This document shows positions 32,616-45,600 of a stretch of DNA of 64,000 bases, one piece after another. The stretch is from Nematostella vectensis. Taxonomy: Eukaryota > Cnidaria > Anthozoa > Actiniaria > Edwardsiidae. The stretch spans positions 8,554,313-8,618,312 of the forward strand of contig NC_064041.1 in the NCBI RefSeq assembly GCF_932526225.1, in the 5' to 3' direction. A program made the position numbers and the translations under genes. Within the stretch, counting starts at the first letter, position 1. The number at the start of each line of letters is the position of its first letter. A model generated the notes under the pieces. It worked only from the letters and a program-made list of their open reading frames with translations, made no database searches and was not told where the DNA came from.

Positions 32616-35600
32616 ATGTCAGATTCAGAGAAACACCAAGGTATCGATGGGAAGATTACTGACCCGACACAGCACAACCTAAGTGGAATTGTTGAAGATA
32701 ACCATGTGCAAGAGAGGAGTTGGAGCATGACAACTACTGAGATTCCCGCTGACCAGGTATCATGGAGCATGGAGACCACTGAGCTTCCCCTAGACCAGGC
32801 ATCATCCATAAGCATGTCGACCATGGAGGTATCCGCTGGTCAAAATGTAGAATTTGCTGACGGGGGATCATGGAGCATGACAGAAGTGGGGACTGTCGCT
32901 GAACAGCAAGATTCGTGGTTTGTCGAAGAGATTGGGACCATTTCAGATGAAACTACAATCATTTCTGAAGAAACCATGATAATTTCGGAAGAGGTTACGG
33001 ATTTGGTTCAATCTTCAGATGTTAGTATACAGTGCAAGCTGGAGGAAGATGCAGTGGGCAGTAAGTATGAGAGAAGAATAACAATTCTGGAGAAGGAAAA
33101 GACAAGTATCACAGAAATGTACAAGAACACTGTTACGGAATACGAAATATCCAGCACTAAAATGCAACAGGATTACGAAGTTAAACTAGCAGAGCTGAGA
33201 TCTAAATGTGAATCTTGGGAGACCAAATATCATCGGCTTTATGATGAACTTGAGACCGAGAAAAGCGAGCATGTTTCAATCCAGAGGGCGTACGAGAGTG
33301 CTACCGGACAGATCAGTGTTATACAGGAGAAGCACAATGAGGACATACAAGCACTCCACAAAATGCATGCTGAAGAGCGCAAAACTCTGATTGATGGGTA
33401 CGAGAACCAATTACGAGAATGGAAATCCAAGCATGACCATCTTATGGATACTTATACCGCGTCAGTGAAGGATTATGAAATAATGATCACGAAAGTTAGC
33501 CAAGATTATGAAGTTCAGATTGGGGAGTTGAGAATAAGAAACGAGAAGCTTCTGAAAAGGAGTGAAGAAGCAAACGGCGAGATTAAAATATGGAGAGAAA
33601 AATGTTCAAGCATCGAGAAAGAATACCAGACAACGATAGCTCAGTTGAGAGAGGAAATGAAATTGAAGTGGAAATCAGAAAGGTCAGAAATGGAAGAGAA
33701 ATGGGACAGTGAAAGAAAAAGTCTTTTCAATAAGAACAAGAATAAGGTTAAACAATACGAGGAAAATATCACAGAGTTGGAAATGAAGGTATCCAGGCTT
33801 AGCACGGAGAATGCAAGATTTCAAGAGAATCTTTCAGCCTCTACAAAGCAAATAGAACACTGGAAAACAAAGCATTCATCCCTTCTGGAGCGGCATGAGT
33901 TAGAGATTCAGGAATTGAACATCGAAATGTCTAAGCGCTTTGAGCTTGAAGAAGACAAGATTGAAGATAATTTTGAGTTTGAACAACGTAAACTAAAGGA
34001 TAACCATCGAGCAGTACTACGAGAAAGGGAAAATGAAATGAAGGGACTGAAGGAAATGTACGAAGAACAAATCGCGCAGCTTAAAGAAAGCGTTTTGCAA
34101 GAAAAGGATAGATACAATCAATTAGAGACAGATTGTACAAAAAAGTACTCTGCGTTAAAAAGAACAGGCGACATGAAGATTGACGAACTCAAAGAAGAGA
34201 TCAGTGCGTTATCAGCAAAGTTAAAAACAAGTGAAGCACTCTACGAAAAAGAGAAGGCCGAGATTGCAAACAATCACGAGAAAGAGCTTACCAATTTTAA
34301 AGAGCGCTATAGCCAGTTGCAAAATAACTATGAAATTTTGATGGAACAGTTCGGGGACGTTAAGGAGAAGTCAGAGATGCTAGCACAGGACATGGAAAGT
34401 ATAAAGGTGCTTCACGCAAGGGAATTAGAAAAACTTAGTGAAACCTATGCTGGAGATCGATCTAGACTTCTTCAAGACCAAAAAGAGGCTACAGAGAACC
34501 ACGAACAAGCTATGACGGAACAACGACAGCGACTAGAATCTCAAATTGAAAAATTGAAAGAAGAGAATGGTCAAATGAAATCCACAGTGTCAGGATTGGC
34601 ATCAGATGTTGAAATGCAGAGGAATAAAGTAAAAACACTTAGAGAACAGTATGAACAACAGCTAGAAAACACTCGCGCGAAATTAAGAGAATCTTACGAT
34701 AAAAGAGAAGACAAGATGGAGGATTTAATGGAAAGTGAAATAACAGAGTTGAGAGAAAAGCATCAGCAAGAGTTAGGCGAAATGGAAGAAAGAATGAAAG
34801 AATTGCAGAAACAGCATGACGCTGAACAAGCTTCTATCAAGAAAAAATGGGCAGATGAGTTGGCAAGCCAACAAAATAAATGGCAAGATCGTGTACGAGT
34901 GTTAGAAAAAGAGGCAGACGGGCAACGAAAGGTACACGAAAAGCAACAGAATAGCTATGAAAAGCGTAACGAAGGACTTGAAAAGAAACTTATGGATGAA
35001 GCTAATGAAAGAACCAAAATAAAGGCTAAGTATAATGACGAAATACAAACGTTGATAGAGGAGCAGAGAGAACTTGTAAGAAAGTACGAATCTCAGATTA
35101 AAACTGTTGTCGAAGATTCCAAAACAAGAATCCTGAAACTTATAAATGACCACGAGAACGTGGAAACGGATTACAAGAAACAACTCAAGGCTCTCAAAAA
35201 TGAGATACTAAGAGTAGAAGATGAACATGAAGTAGAAATACGACAACTCAAGTCTGATTTCAGGGAACGGAGCGAAAATGAGAGAACTGAGCTTGAAAAA
35301 TCCTTTAGACAAGAAAGGACCAAAATGAAGAATTCCCACGATAAAGAAATGGTGCAGTTGGAATCAAGGGAAGACCAGCTGACAAAAGAGATGGATACAA
35401 AGCTGAAAAAACTAACGAGCGAAAAGAACTCAATAAAAGCCGAATATGTCTCGAAAATAGCCAGGCTGCAATCTGAACTTGAAGAAAGCAATCAGCGAAG
35501 TAGATTGGATGTAGAAAATGTGAGGACTGAAATGGAAAAACAAAGGCTATGTGAAGTCGAAAAAGTGCGCAATGAAATGTTGTCCGATCTAGAAGAGACC

Positions 35601-38600
35601 AGAGCGAAGTTACAGAGAATCGTAAAGGAGTGCGATGAGAGGATCTCGATCCTGACCCAGAATTACGAAGCACAGATTCTCCAACTGACCATCGATAGGG
35701 ACAACATCGAGGCAAAGCTTGAAGCAATGACAAGAAGAGAACAATTGGCGTCAGAAGAGTTTGAAAAAAACATACTTGATGTGAAAGAACAATACGAAGC
35801 GCAACTGGCGAGAGTAAAGAAAGAGAGAAATAAACTTAAGCAAAAATACGAAGAACTCACTGAAGAGGACGAAGAAGAAGACGCCATTTATGAAGAGACT
35901 ATTGAGAAGCAGAACAAGAGATTACAGGAGTTGAAGGAAGAGGTAGAGAATTTGAAACGGAAGAATGGAATAGAGGAAAAAAGATTAAGAGATGATATCA
36001 ACAAACTCTCTGAAACGCTGGAAAAAGAAAAAAGAATGGTTAACCAGTTGAAAAATGAGGCTACCGAGCAAAAAAATGATTTCCGACGAAGTGAAGAAGA
36101 AAGCTTGAATGAAATAAACAACCTTAAAGATAAATTGAACTTGGTGGAAAGGGAGAAGCAACGATTGGCTGATGATATCAATGCCTTGAGTTTTCAGAAA
36201 GAGAATTTGGTTGCTCGTTACGAAGAAATAGTAGCCGAAGCACAAAAGGTATGCAGCGAGGCCAATAAACAGGAAATAGAGAGATGGAAGAACGAGTACA
36301 AGAGACGAATAGATGGCTTGGAGGATCAGTTGGAGGCCGAGACAAGAAAAATGAAACACGCAGAAGAAGCCCTATTGTTAGAGAGGGAGAAATCAATTCA
36401 AGATAAAAAGAATGGTCTTGCAGAATTCGAGAAGGAGAAGGTTGCCATCTACCAGCGTTTTAATGATCGAATAGCAGCAGTAGAGAGTGAGCGGGACATA
36501 TTAGTAAGCGACTATCAGAAAAAGATAAGCTCTTTGCGTAGCGAGATGGTCTCTTTGGAGGAATCATATGAAAATATTCTCAGAAAGACAAAAGGAGACA
36601 TAAAATATCAAGCAGAAAAGGAGAGGGAGGAGATGGAAGTCCATTTTGATAAAAGGGTCGAAACACTCTGTAAGACCCAAAAAGTGATCATTGATGAATG
36701 CCAGGAACGAGTCAGGCAAATGCAGGAAGACATGGATAACCTTTCGCTCAAACACAGACGTGAAATGGATCAACTAAGAAAGAAAAGTGCGGATGATCTT
36801 CTTTCGTTTGAACAGCAGCAGATCGTAGGCGAAGAGAAATTGAGATACGAGATGAAAGTCGTAAATGAGAAAATGAAAAGGGACCGAGAAGTGGAATTGA
36901 ACGAGTTAAAAAGCACTTACGAGAAGGATCTAGAAAATGCTAGAATGAAGAACAGAGAGGATGTTCAAGCTTACGAGACGAAGCTAAAAGAAACTTTGCG
37001 AGACTATGAAGGGCGATTGTCTGATTTGACCATCGAGAAGCAGAGGAATGAGGAAAGGATCAAAGGCCTTGTACGAGATCTTTCAACTCTTAAAGACGAA
37101 TTTTCGCTAATGTCGAATCATCATAAAGAGAATGTAGTAAAGATAAAAGAAGACGCTTTGAAAAATCTTGAAAGAGAAATTGCAACATCAGAGGCGATTC
37201 ACGAGAAGGCTTTGGCAGAAATGTCAAGGAGGTGTGAAGGACTAGAGAGGGAGAGGAATTACCTGATAGCAGAAATAAATACAATTAAAGAAGTGAACAA
37301 AGTTGATTTTACAAAGCTAGAGGAGCAGTTTCGGCGAGAAAAAGAGCAGCTTTGCAATGAGAGAGATGACCTTCAAGTAAAGTACGACAAACTCTATCAA
37401 GCTGACCAAGTGGACGATGCCAGATATGAAGACACTATAAAAGACCTCAAGAATAAGCTTCAACGACAAGTCTTTTTGCTTGAAGAGAAACAAATGGAGT
37501 TCAGTGCCAAACAGAGAAAACTTGAGAGGCTCGGAGTAGAGCTTGAAGAAGCTTTGGAACTGGAAAAAGATGCTCTTTGTAGATGCCAATCAGAACTTGC
37601 CAATTGCAAAAATGAGCTGGAAATAGCAAAGCAACAACACGAAGAAGTAATCAAGGGGAAGATGCGCGAAATAAGTCAGCTAAAGAAGGAATGCGAGGAT
37701 CTAAATGCAAAGATTCAAGCTATGAGCCTTGAGAAAAGGGCTTTAGAATTAGATCACGATCAGATGTTGTCAAGCGAAATAAGAGAAAAAGAAAAAGTGG
37801 TGGAAGAACTTGCAACTCTTCGCCTAACGTTGAATGACGAACGGGAACAGAAGATGACGTTAAGCAAAAATGTGAAGGAATTAGTAAACGAGGTGGTGCA
37901 GATAAAGCAACATGTTCAACAATTAGAATCACAGCACATTGAATCTCTAGCTGTGGTGAGGAAAGAACTTGATGCAGAAACGAAGAGATTGAATGATAAA
38001 TTCCTTAGCGATGTTCGCGAAGTGAAGGGTCGTTTGGAGGAGGAAATGGCGAATCACAGCCGCACAAGGAAAGATAAAAGTAAACTAACTGAGAGTGTTA
38101 TAGCTCAAGAACAAACAGTGGAAGAGCTTAGAAGAACAATTAAACAGCTACAGAACGATAAACACGAATCCTCAAAAGTTATTAAAGGTCTCGAGGATGA
38201 GATAGAGAGAATACGGAAAGAAACCCAGGTTATGTCAGCTAAGTTCCAAGAACAGAAACAGTTGCTTGAAGATCTGAAAAGGAAGAACCAGAATGAACTA
38301 ATAAGCCTTCAGAATACCACACATGAGTACAAAGACAAACTAAATAATTTAGAGTTGAATAATTCTAGACTGACGACAGAAGTCGATCTGTTCCATTCCG
38401 AAAAAGAAAGATGGGAAGAGGTGGAAAAGGGCTACAGAAAGGCATTGGAAAAACTGAATGAAAAAAGCCACCATCTTAAAAAGGAAAACTTGAATTTGGT
38501 CCAAGAAGGTGAAGAACTTAGAAGACGTATTTGTTGGCTGAAAACGGAGAACGAAACGATGTCTGTCAAGTATCAGGACAAATGTGACACTTTGGAGAGG

Positions 38601-41393
38601 GAACTACGACAAAAGGATCAAAGACAAGCCAAACTGGAGGAGAGTATGGAGAAAAAAATCAGGGATTTTGAAAATCAGATCTATCGGTTACAGCAACAAC
38701 TTTCTGAGGCTCATGAGATACAAAGTAAAAACAAGGAGAGATGGGAAAATGAAAGGGAAATGTTGAATCAGAAATATAAAAAAGAGATACAAGAGAAACA
38801 TTTCGAATTACAAAGCCATAGAGAAGAAATGCAATCACAGATATCTCTTCTTGAAGAAGAGAGAATATTAGACAAAGACATGAAAAATGAGTTGAGGAAA
38901 CTTCAGGAAGATGTTAAAAAACTTGAGAATGAGAAATCGACAGTTCAAAGCCGACTTGAAAAGCAAAATTCCCACTTAAAATTAGAACTGGAAGGATTTC
39001 AAACGAACCATGAGAGGATAGTATCTGAATTTGAAAGAAAACACAAAGAAGAGCTTGCTCGCATTAGCCATCAGTGCGAAATGACGAAAAAAGACATGGT
39101 CAAAAGAGGCGTGGAGTCAGTACGAGAGAGATTTCTGAAGGAAAAAGGGGACCTTCAAAGGCAGTACGACGAAAACCTTCGCAGGTTATCAGGTGAGTGG
39201 GAGGAAAAAATAAAAAAAGACAGAGAATGCCTAAAAAACGATTCAGAAAAGCTTCACCTTGAATTGAAAAACTTGAAAAAAGAAAAGTGTTTGCTTGAAG
39301 AAGAGGCAAAAAAGCTTGCTGTGAGATGTGAAGAGCAAGATAGGAGTATTGCTGAATCTGTTACATTGGAAAGAGGGAAACTACATAAGGAGTACCAGAA
39401 TAGACTACAAACATTAGCCAGGGAACAGGAGCTACATATTGCTAAAATTAAAGCCAGTGAAAAGACTTCATTTGAGAAACAAATAAACACTTTCAAACTG
39501 ACCCTAGAGCGAGAACTGAAATCTGAAATGTCTATGAAAGTTCGTCAGGAGATTAAAGTAAAGGAGGAACAGATGAAAAGAGAGATGAATGAACTAAAAG
39601 ATGGTTGCAAGATACACAGCAATGAACTGAGGGAGCTAAAACGACAATTGATAACCCAGAAAGATGTCTTTGAGAACGAAGTGAAGCTGCTTCAAGAGAA
39701 TCGCATCCGGGACATGGAGGATTTGAGACGTAAGCTGGAGCACGAAAAGGCGATGGTGGAGATCAACCGTGATGCTTTGCAGGAGGAGCTGATTAGGCTT
39801 AAAGGGGGCACAATGTCAAGTATCTGTCAGTTGAGTCAACGGAAATTTGGCTCACTGGGAATCAAGAACCAGCCGCGTTTTCATGAAATAAAGGAAACAC
39901 AAAAGCAAAATAACAAAATGTCGTCATTTGATGAGAGTGTCATTAAAAAGCTCCAGAAAGAAAAACAAGAATACGAAAATCAATTAAACAACTTGCAAGG
40001 CGAGCTGTTTTCATTGCGCAGTGCTAAACGTGACCTTGAAGGTAAACTTGAGGATATTCAATACAAATATGACCAGCTCTTAAAGGAGCAGGCTCCTATG
40101 GAAAACACCGCTAACACTGAATGTCCACACGGTGGCGCATGTTACAGGATTCACAGACAAGGCGAAGCATCAATGGTGTCTTATATGTCCGACACGTCTA
40201 GTCTTGATCTAGACACTGAAAAACCGGTCAATGTTTCGAATGTCAAATACCTACAGCATTACGAGTCTGATTTGAAGAAACACGACCGGTTTACCCAAGA
40301 GATAGAGCACGGCTTTATTACGGGGCAACACCCATCAGTATCAAACACAATCCTCTCGGAGCAAAGCAAGTCTGATTTGATGAGACACGGGTACTCGCAA
40401 GACATTGGGAGTGGCTTTCAAGCTCGACGTTGCCAACCAGTCTCAGATACCCTTCGCACAGAGCAAAGTGCGTCTGATGTTATGGGACACGTCGAGTACA
40501 CCCCAGATAAGGGGCGTGGCTGTCAGTTTGAGGATGAGCTTAGGAGAATGGGGCAACACCTTGAGGATTTAGACTCACGCCACGAGCAGGCGGTAAGTAA
40601 AAATGGGGATTAACACGTGAAGAACTGTTGAAGAGTGATTTTATTGATATTTTCGGAAAGCTAAAAAAAGTCTAAATTATCCCCTCAACAATAATGGGTG
40701 TCGATTTTTAATGGTCAAAAAAGGCCTGGAGGAAGCCTCCGGAAAACCTGTGATGCTTTGTAAGGTTAGGATATGGGCATGGGCCCAGTTTTCAAAATGG
40801 CAGCCTGAAAACTTGTAATAAACACGAATCACTGCAAGTTTAGGTGAAAATTCTCGACATTCACAGTTCTAGACGTTCTAGGGTGTAAAAATGATTGACT
40901 TCCAAATAAGGCATGTAATGCCTGAATAATGATTGTCCGAGCGAGCAAGAAAAAACTTTTTTTTAAAACAAGGTAGATTGATATGGTTCATGTTAGAATG
41001 TTACTTTTGCTGCTGCTGTTGATGTCGTTGCTGTTGTTGTTGCTGTTGTTGTTGTTGTTGTTGCTGTTGCTGTTGTTGTTGCAGTTGTTGTTGCTGTTGT
41101 TGTTGCTGTTGTTGTTGCTGTTGTTGTTGCTGTTGTTGTTGTTGCTGTTGTTGTTGTTGTTGCTGCTGTTGATGTCTTTGTTGTTGCTGTTGTTGTTGCT
41201 GCTGTTGATGTCTTTGTTGTTGCTGTTGTTGTTATGTGATTTTTTTTTTGCTGCTGCTGCTGCTGTAACTTGTAAGTTTTTCACATCCATGGATTTCTAC
41301 TATTTGCAGGTAACTGAAAGCAGAACCCAAAGACCAAACCACGAAGCCACGGATACCTACATATCTACCCCAAGTATTAGAATAGATTTTTAA
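32616..41393 (+). CDS. Giant coiled-coil protein, 2686 aa, two coding exons
   Basis: Exon 1 is 32616-40592 (2659 codons) and exon 2 is 41310-41393 (27 codons and stop), joined in phase 0. The donor is CAGGCG|GTAAGT and the acceptor TATTTGCAG|GTAACT. Reading on through the donor would end 7 codons later, which I treat as intron. The start is preceded by an in-frame TAA. Residues 1-145 are acidic and carry a roughly 14-residue repeat (SWSM.TTE.P.DQ at 35, 49 and in degraded form at 63, 85, 100), then two IISEE repeats. Residues from about 150 to 2495 are almost unbroken heptad-rich Glu/Lys/Gln/Leu sequence, with one break near 2400-2440. The tail has CPHGGACYR and three degenerate repeats of about 35 residues (ESDL..H, KSDLMRH, ASDVMGH). 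There is no motor, kinase or membrane segment. Its type suggests a structural protein of centrosome, cilium rootlet, Golgi or cortex; I cannot assign which. Confidence 0.9.
40593..41309 (+). other. Intron of the coiled-coil gene with a TTG/CTG microsatellite
   Basis: A 717-bp GT-AG intron. From about 41003 to 41258 it is composed of GTTGTTGCT-type trinucleotide repeats, interrupted by GATGTC. Because the repeat is in frame with exon 2, a polyleucine open frame from an ATG at 40983 runs into the real terminal exon and could mislead gene prediction. Confidence 0.85.
41003..41258. repeat. (TTG/CTG)n trinucleotide microsatellite
   Basis: About 250 bp of TTG and CTG triplets with two GATGTC interruptions, followed near 41240 by a T-run and CTG repeats. 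Confidence 0.95.
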
Positions 41394-41495
41394 AATGTTT
41401 GTTATTTGTTTGTAAGAATACGGCTTAGTTTATAAGTTAAGAGGAACATAACTAAATACAGGGTAAAGTTTACTTTCAATTAATCCGTGATAGTG

Positions 41496-41840
41496 GACAT
41501 GACGGAAAAACCTGGACAATACGCATTTCTAGATAGAAAAAGAAGACACAATTTCTTAGAATGGCTATCAGTTCCTTGTATTAGGGACTGATTTTCAAAA
41601 CACAAATAACGCGAGACCGAAATGCACTTACCGAGTTTTAGGCTTTTTAGATATTTTTTCCTTGTTCATCCTTGCGCAATATATGGGCTCAGGGACGAAA
41701 AGCTCAAATTTCAATGACACTTTACAAAAAGTCGCATTTGATATTTTGTTAGCTATTACTCACTAAGTTCTTAAATTTTTCGCCTTATTAGATGTGATAT
41801 GGGCTTATTTGAAGCTTCATGTCATGTTTTTCCGTCATGT
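41496..41840 (+). mobile_element. Family C MITE, full-length copy
   Basis: Begins GACATGACGGAAAAACC and ends TGTTTTTCCGTCATGT. The interior matches the copies at 15918, 21569 and 44023 (GAAGACACAATTT, AAATTTCAATGACACTTTAC, AAAAAGTCGCAT, GATATGGGCTTATTTGAAGC). Its target duplication is not evident. Confidence 0.85.
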
Positions 41841-44022
41841 TGTGGTGGTGAAAAAAACATTTTTTACGTTCGTGTACCCTCAACCCCATGAAAAAATGCC
41901 CCGATAACCCCTTTTTGAGCTATAACTATAAACAAATTATTGCACCCCTGCCTTGTCCCAGACGGTCTTATCGGGTTTTCTGTGCTCGAAGATACACCGT
42001 GAGGCAGGTTAGGGTCTGGGGTGATTCCTGTATTTTTTTTACAAACCACAGGCAGGCCATCAGAAAACTGGGTAAGAACGCCTGGGACTTTAGGCGGCTT
42101 GCCAGAATTTTTGGGCCCCAATCCCTTGAGCAGCCATTGTTCAAAGTCGAGTAAGACATTTTGCCACTTTTTACCGGTCCAAAGTTTTCCCGCTCGATAT
42201 TATGTAAACGCACCACTGAAGCATTATACTATCGTGATTGTGGTCTTTAAAATGAATGGTGGAAATGTGTAGGATATGATATACTGCAATAAAGCTTATC
42301 TATAAGGTTGCTAAGTATCAAGTCAGAAGGGGATTTTTTGTGGAGTTTATGGAATATAACTTAAGATGTTGAATATTCAGTATTTAAATACCAGCTGAGA
42401 AAAGACTTTAATTCCTGATGGGTTTGTAGAAAAAAAAACAAAAGGCTAAAAAACACTTGCAATTCTTTCATTTGCATTCACTGATCAATCTCTCGCTGAA
42501 GGTAAGATATCCTAAGATAATAATTTGACGAAGCGATGTATAATTCCTTAGAGCCCAAGAGGCCGACGTTAGGTGCGTGTCGTGAATTCTGTTTTCCACT
42601 TCGTCGAACGAGTGGTGTTAATAGTGGGCTGTAATTGAATCCTCGTTTCCATCTACCGTAACAAGCAAGGTAATTATAAAATATAACAAAAACCAAATCC
42701 AATTCTAATTGAAAAGCAAGCTAATACCTGCACAAAAATCACACAAGTTTATTAGAAGAGAAAGTTGATTGATTATTTCTCACCGAAACGCTTTGGCCTT
42801 TTAGTTTATTTCACAGCATGTGTGCGCGCCTAAAAACGTATTAATATTTAAGAGCAGAAAAAAGACAGCGCTGTCATGATGTTTGGGGCTTTCCTTTTAT
42901 TCAATTTTTTATCTGAGTAAATTTGTCTCGCCTTAAAAAAAGGGAAAGGAAAGCTTTATAAAAAAAATTCAGTATTGCTCTCTTTTCGAGAATTTGTGAG
43001 TGCTTTTAAAGCACTCAAGCGTAAATGTGTTACAGGAGACCTAATCTCATCAAAGCTTTCAGTTCTTTATTTTGTGATATTTTCACGAGAACAATATAGG
43101 GGCTAGAGTATTGAAATTAATAGGCCCACAGCAAATAATTAGCTTTGCTCTTCCTCAGAACTCGTCTTTAAGATCGTTATTTTATGACTTTTATGTCACT
43201 TCCCAAGAGCATAGCTTTTATTGCGCTTTGTCGTGGGTTATGGAGAAATCTGTCGTTTTGTCAAAAACAGGCGTATGTAAAGCCATATCAATCAACTTCT
43301 TATTCGCCCGTCAAAACGGGGCTTAGAGGATAATCCACACCCTTCTTATAAAGACTTCCCACTGTCAAAGGCCTACATCCTTTTAAAAAAATAAGGGGGT
43401 GGAGGGAGAGGGTGTGTATAGGGTGGGTGGGGGGGGGAGGGGGTGACATGGAACATAGAGGCTACAGGCTAAAATTTGGCCCTTTAAGCATCATTTTTAT
43501 AAGAAAGTTATCAGCCTGGTTGGTACGAATAGGTTCTTATCTGAAAGATAACTCAAATGTTTGTCAAAATTGTGATTTACGGTTGATAATAAGAGATAAA
43601 ATACTTTTCTTAAATGTTTCGTGCATTGTGTTAAATACAACATGAGCTTAATGTTATGTTCATCATTGATTTTTACAGTGACTGTAATTTTTCGGTGAAA
43701 ATGAAAAAAAAAAACAATCAAGAACCTAAATAGCCTGATTTGTCATAAGGTACCTTGGTTTATAAGAACCTTTTCAGCTTGTTCTTGAAAATTCTAGGTG
43801 ACGCGGGTGTATACAACATATAGCATACTTGTATAAACCGAAATGGCCTCGTGGGTGGATGTTTACATAAACATGGTCATGGTCAACACCTAATCAAACC
43901 CGCTAGCATAAGGGAAACGCAGGGGAAGGGAGGGAAATGGAGGAAAACGCAGGGGAAAGTATGGAAACGGGGGAGGGTCGGCAAGCGGAGTTTGAGCGTC
44001 CCCTTCTCTGTAATGTTTTGCA
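41841..44022. other. Intergenic region
   Basis: No gene supported. It holds a G-rich run near 43395-43445 and a purine-rich segment with repeated AGGGAAACGCAGGGGAAGG-like pieces near 43910-43980. Open frames up to about 88 codons overlap on both strands without recognisable motifs. Confidence 0.55.
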
Positions 44023-44393
44023 GACATGACGGAAAAACATGAATTGACGCTTTAAATAAGCTCATTTCAGATCTAATAAGGCGGAAAATTCCTCTAATTA
44101 CTTAGTGAGTAATAGCAAACAAAATATCAAACGCGACTTTTTAAAAATTGATGCGACTTTTTGTAAAGTGTCATTGAAATTTGAGCTTTTCGTCCCTGAG
44201 CTCATACATAGCGCAAAAATGATCAAGGAAAAAATATCTTTAAAAGCAAAAATCTGGGTATGTGCATTCCGGCCTCACGTTGTTTGTGTTTCAAAAATCA
44301 GTCCGGAATACAAGGAACCGATGGCCATTGTAAGAAATTGTGTCTTCTTTCTCTATCTAAAATTTCGCGTTTTCCTGGTTTTTCCGTCATGTC
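44023..44393 (-). mobile_element. Family C MITE, inverted copy with 9-bp duplication TGTTTTGCA
   Basis: Ends GACATGACGGAAAAAC and GTTTTTCCGTCATGTC form an exact 16-bp inverted repeat. TGTTTTGCA occurs directly outside both ends (44014-44022 and 44394-44402). The interior is the reverse complement of the copy at 41496. Open frames at 44105-44464 are the element read in reverse. Confidence 0.9.
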
Positions 44394-44555
44394 TGTTTTG
44401 CACAAACCCTATACAAGTAGACGCGTATCTGTTGCATCATCAAGGCTTGCATAAAATTAGATAGCGTGGTAGCGCAAAGGACAAAAGTCATTGTATCTCC
44501 GGCTGCGGTCCGTGATCAAGGAACATCTTCTCTATAATATTTTGCTTTAGCGCTA

Positions 44556-44855
44556 TACAAGTAAGACGGTTTTGCTGCACATCCCGGATACAAGTAAGAC
44601 GGTTTTGCTGCACATCCCGGATACAAGTAAGACGGTTTTGCTGCACATCCCGGATACAAGTAAGACGGTTTTGCTGCACATCCCGGATACAAGTAAGACG
44701 GTTTTGCTGCACATCCCGGATACAAGTAAGACGGTTTTGCTGCACATCCCGGATACAAGTAAGACGGTTTTGCTGCACATCCCGGATACAAGTAAGACGG
44801 TTTTGCTGCACATCCCGGATACAAGTAAGACGGTTTTGCTGCACATCCCGGATAC
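44556..44855. repeat. Nine identical tandem 33-bp units
   Basis: The unit CAAGTAAGACGGTTTTGCTG plus thirteen further bases (CACATCCCGGATA) is repeated nine times without differences. The length is a multiple of three and one plus frame and three minus frames lack stops, giving 11-residue repeats such as CIRDVQQNRLT. I treat these as consequences of the array. Confidence 0.95.
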
Positions 44856-45009
44856 ATAAAATGATACAGCGTTGTGGTAGCGTTACTGTCGAATTCGTTG
44901 TATCGCGACCCGCGTTTTCAAAAAACGATTTGTTTTGATTTTCTGTTCCGTCAGTAAAACCATTCTGAGCCAATCATAGTCTCGCTGTGTGCACTCCCCT
45001 GGCTATCCT

Positions 45010-45600
45010 CTGGACGAAAACCAAACAGTGTCCGAAAAACGGTCTAAAAATCTTTCCGGAGTTTCTCCCAAAAATGTCTAAAAATCCCGAATTTGTCTCT
45101 AAAAATCCTGATTTCTCCCCTAAAAATCTCGAATTTGCTTTTTTTTTTCATCCATAAATATGCCATTCCTCCCTTAATTATAAGATATATATATCTTTAT
45201 GTTGTGTTTTTTTTTATTTATTGGGTTTGTATAACTGCGCAATTCATCATTATTCGCATCGCAGGAAATAACTTTCCACGATTTACACATGTTTTACAAA
45301 CTAAACTAACTTCTAAATACTGACTCTCCTACCAGTGAAGCAAACAAGGCATTCTGGGAATATGGCCAAAGCCGCTGACCGGTACTTTTTGTATGACAGT
45401 GACTAAATAGCCAAGCTATTGACGAACGGTTTAGTTGAAAGAATCACATTTCTACCGAAAATCGGCAGTTTTTGGTAGGAATTTTACCTAAAACCCTAAA
45501 TAAATTTCCTAAAATCCTGAAATTTCCTAAAAATCTTTAGTTTTTCTAAAAATTTCGTTTGACTCTAAAAATCCTAAAAAAAAAAATCCGTAATTATGTA
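45010..45600. repeat. AT-rich region rich in the motif CTAAAAATC
   Basis: Dispersed CTAAAAATC(C) motifs recur at about 45040-45135 and again at 45485-45595, spaced by roughly 15-30 bp, with a unique core between. It looks like an old degenerate element with repetitive ends. No coding. Confidence 0.55.

Noticed and set aside
34902..39496. Many minus-strand frames under the coiled-coil exon
   Set aside because: Antisense shadows of a Glu/Lys-rich frame, read as Ser/Phe/Leu-rich sequence.
40593..40613. Extension of the coiled-coil frame past 40592 (seven codons to a stop)
   Set aside because: A consensus donor CAGGCG|GTAAGT and a matching acceptor with an in-phase terminal exon at 41310 make this intron sequence more likely.
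41864..42121. 85-codon minus frame, Pro/Gly-rich
   Set aside because: Overlaps an equally long plus frame and matches nothing known to me.
44105..44464. 119-codon plus frame
   Set aside because: Lies inside the family C MITE read in reverse orientation.
44488..44973. 161-codon minus frame with nine CIRDVQQNRLT repeats
   Set aside because: Produced by the perfect 33-bp array; several other frames are open too and flanks show no gene structure. Neuropeptide precursor was considered but there is no signal peptide or dibasic processing pattern.
45010..45600. Telomere-like CCTAAAA motifs
   Set aside because: Spacing is irregular and the motif is not a tandem telomeric repeat; it is more like a degenerate AT-rich element.
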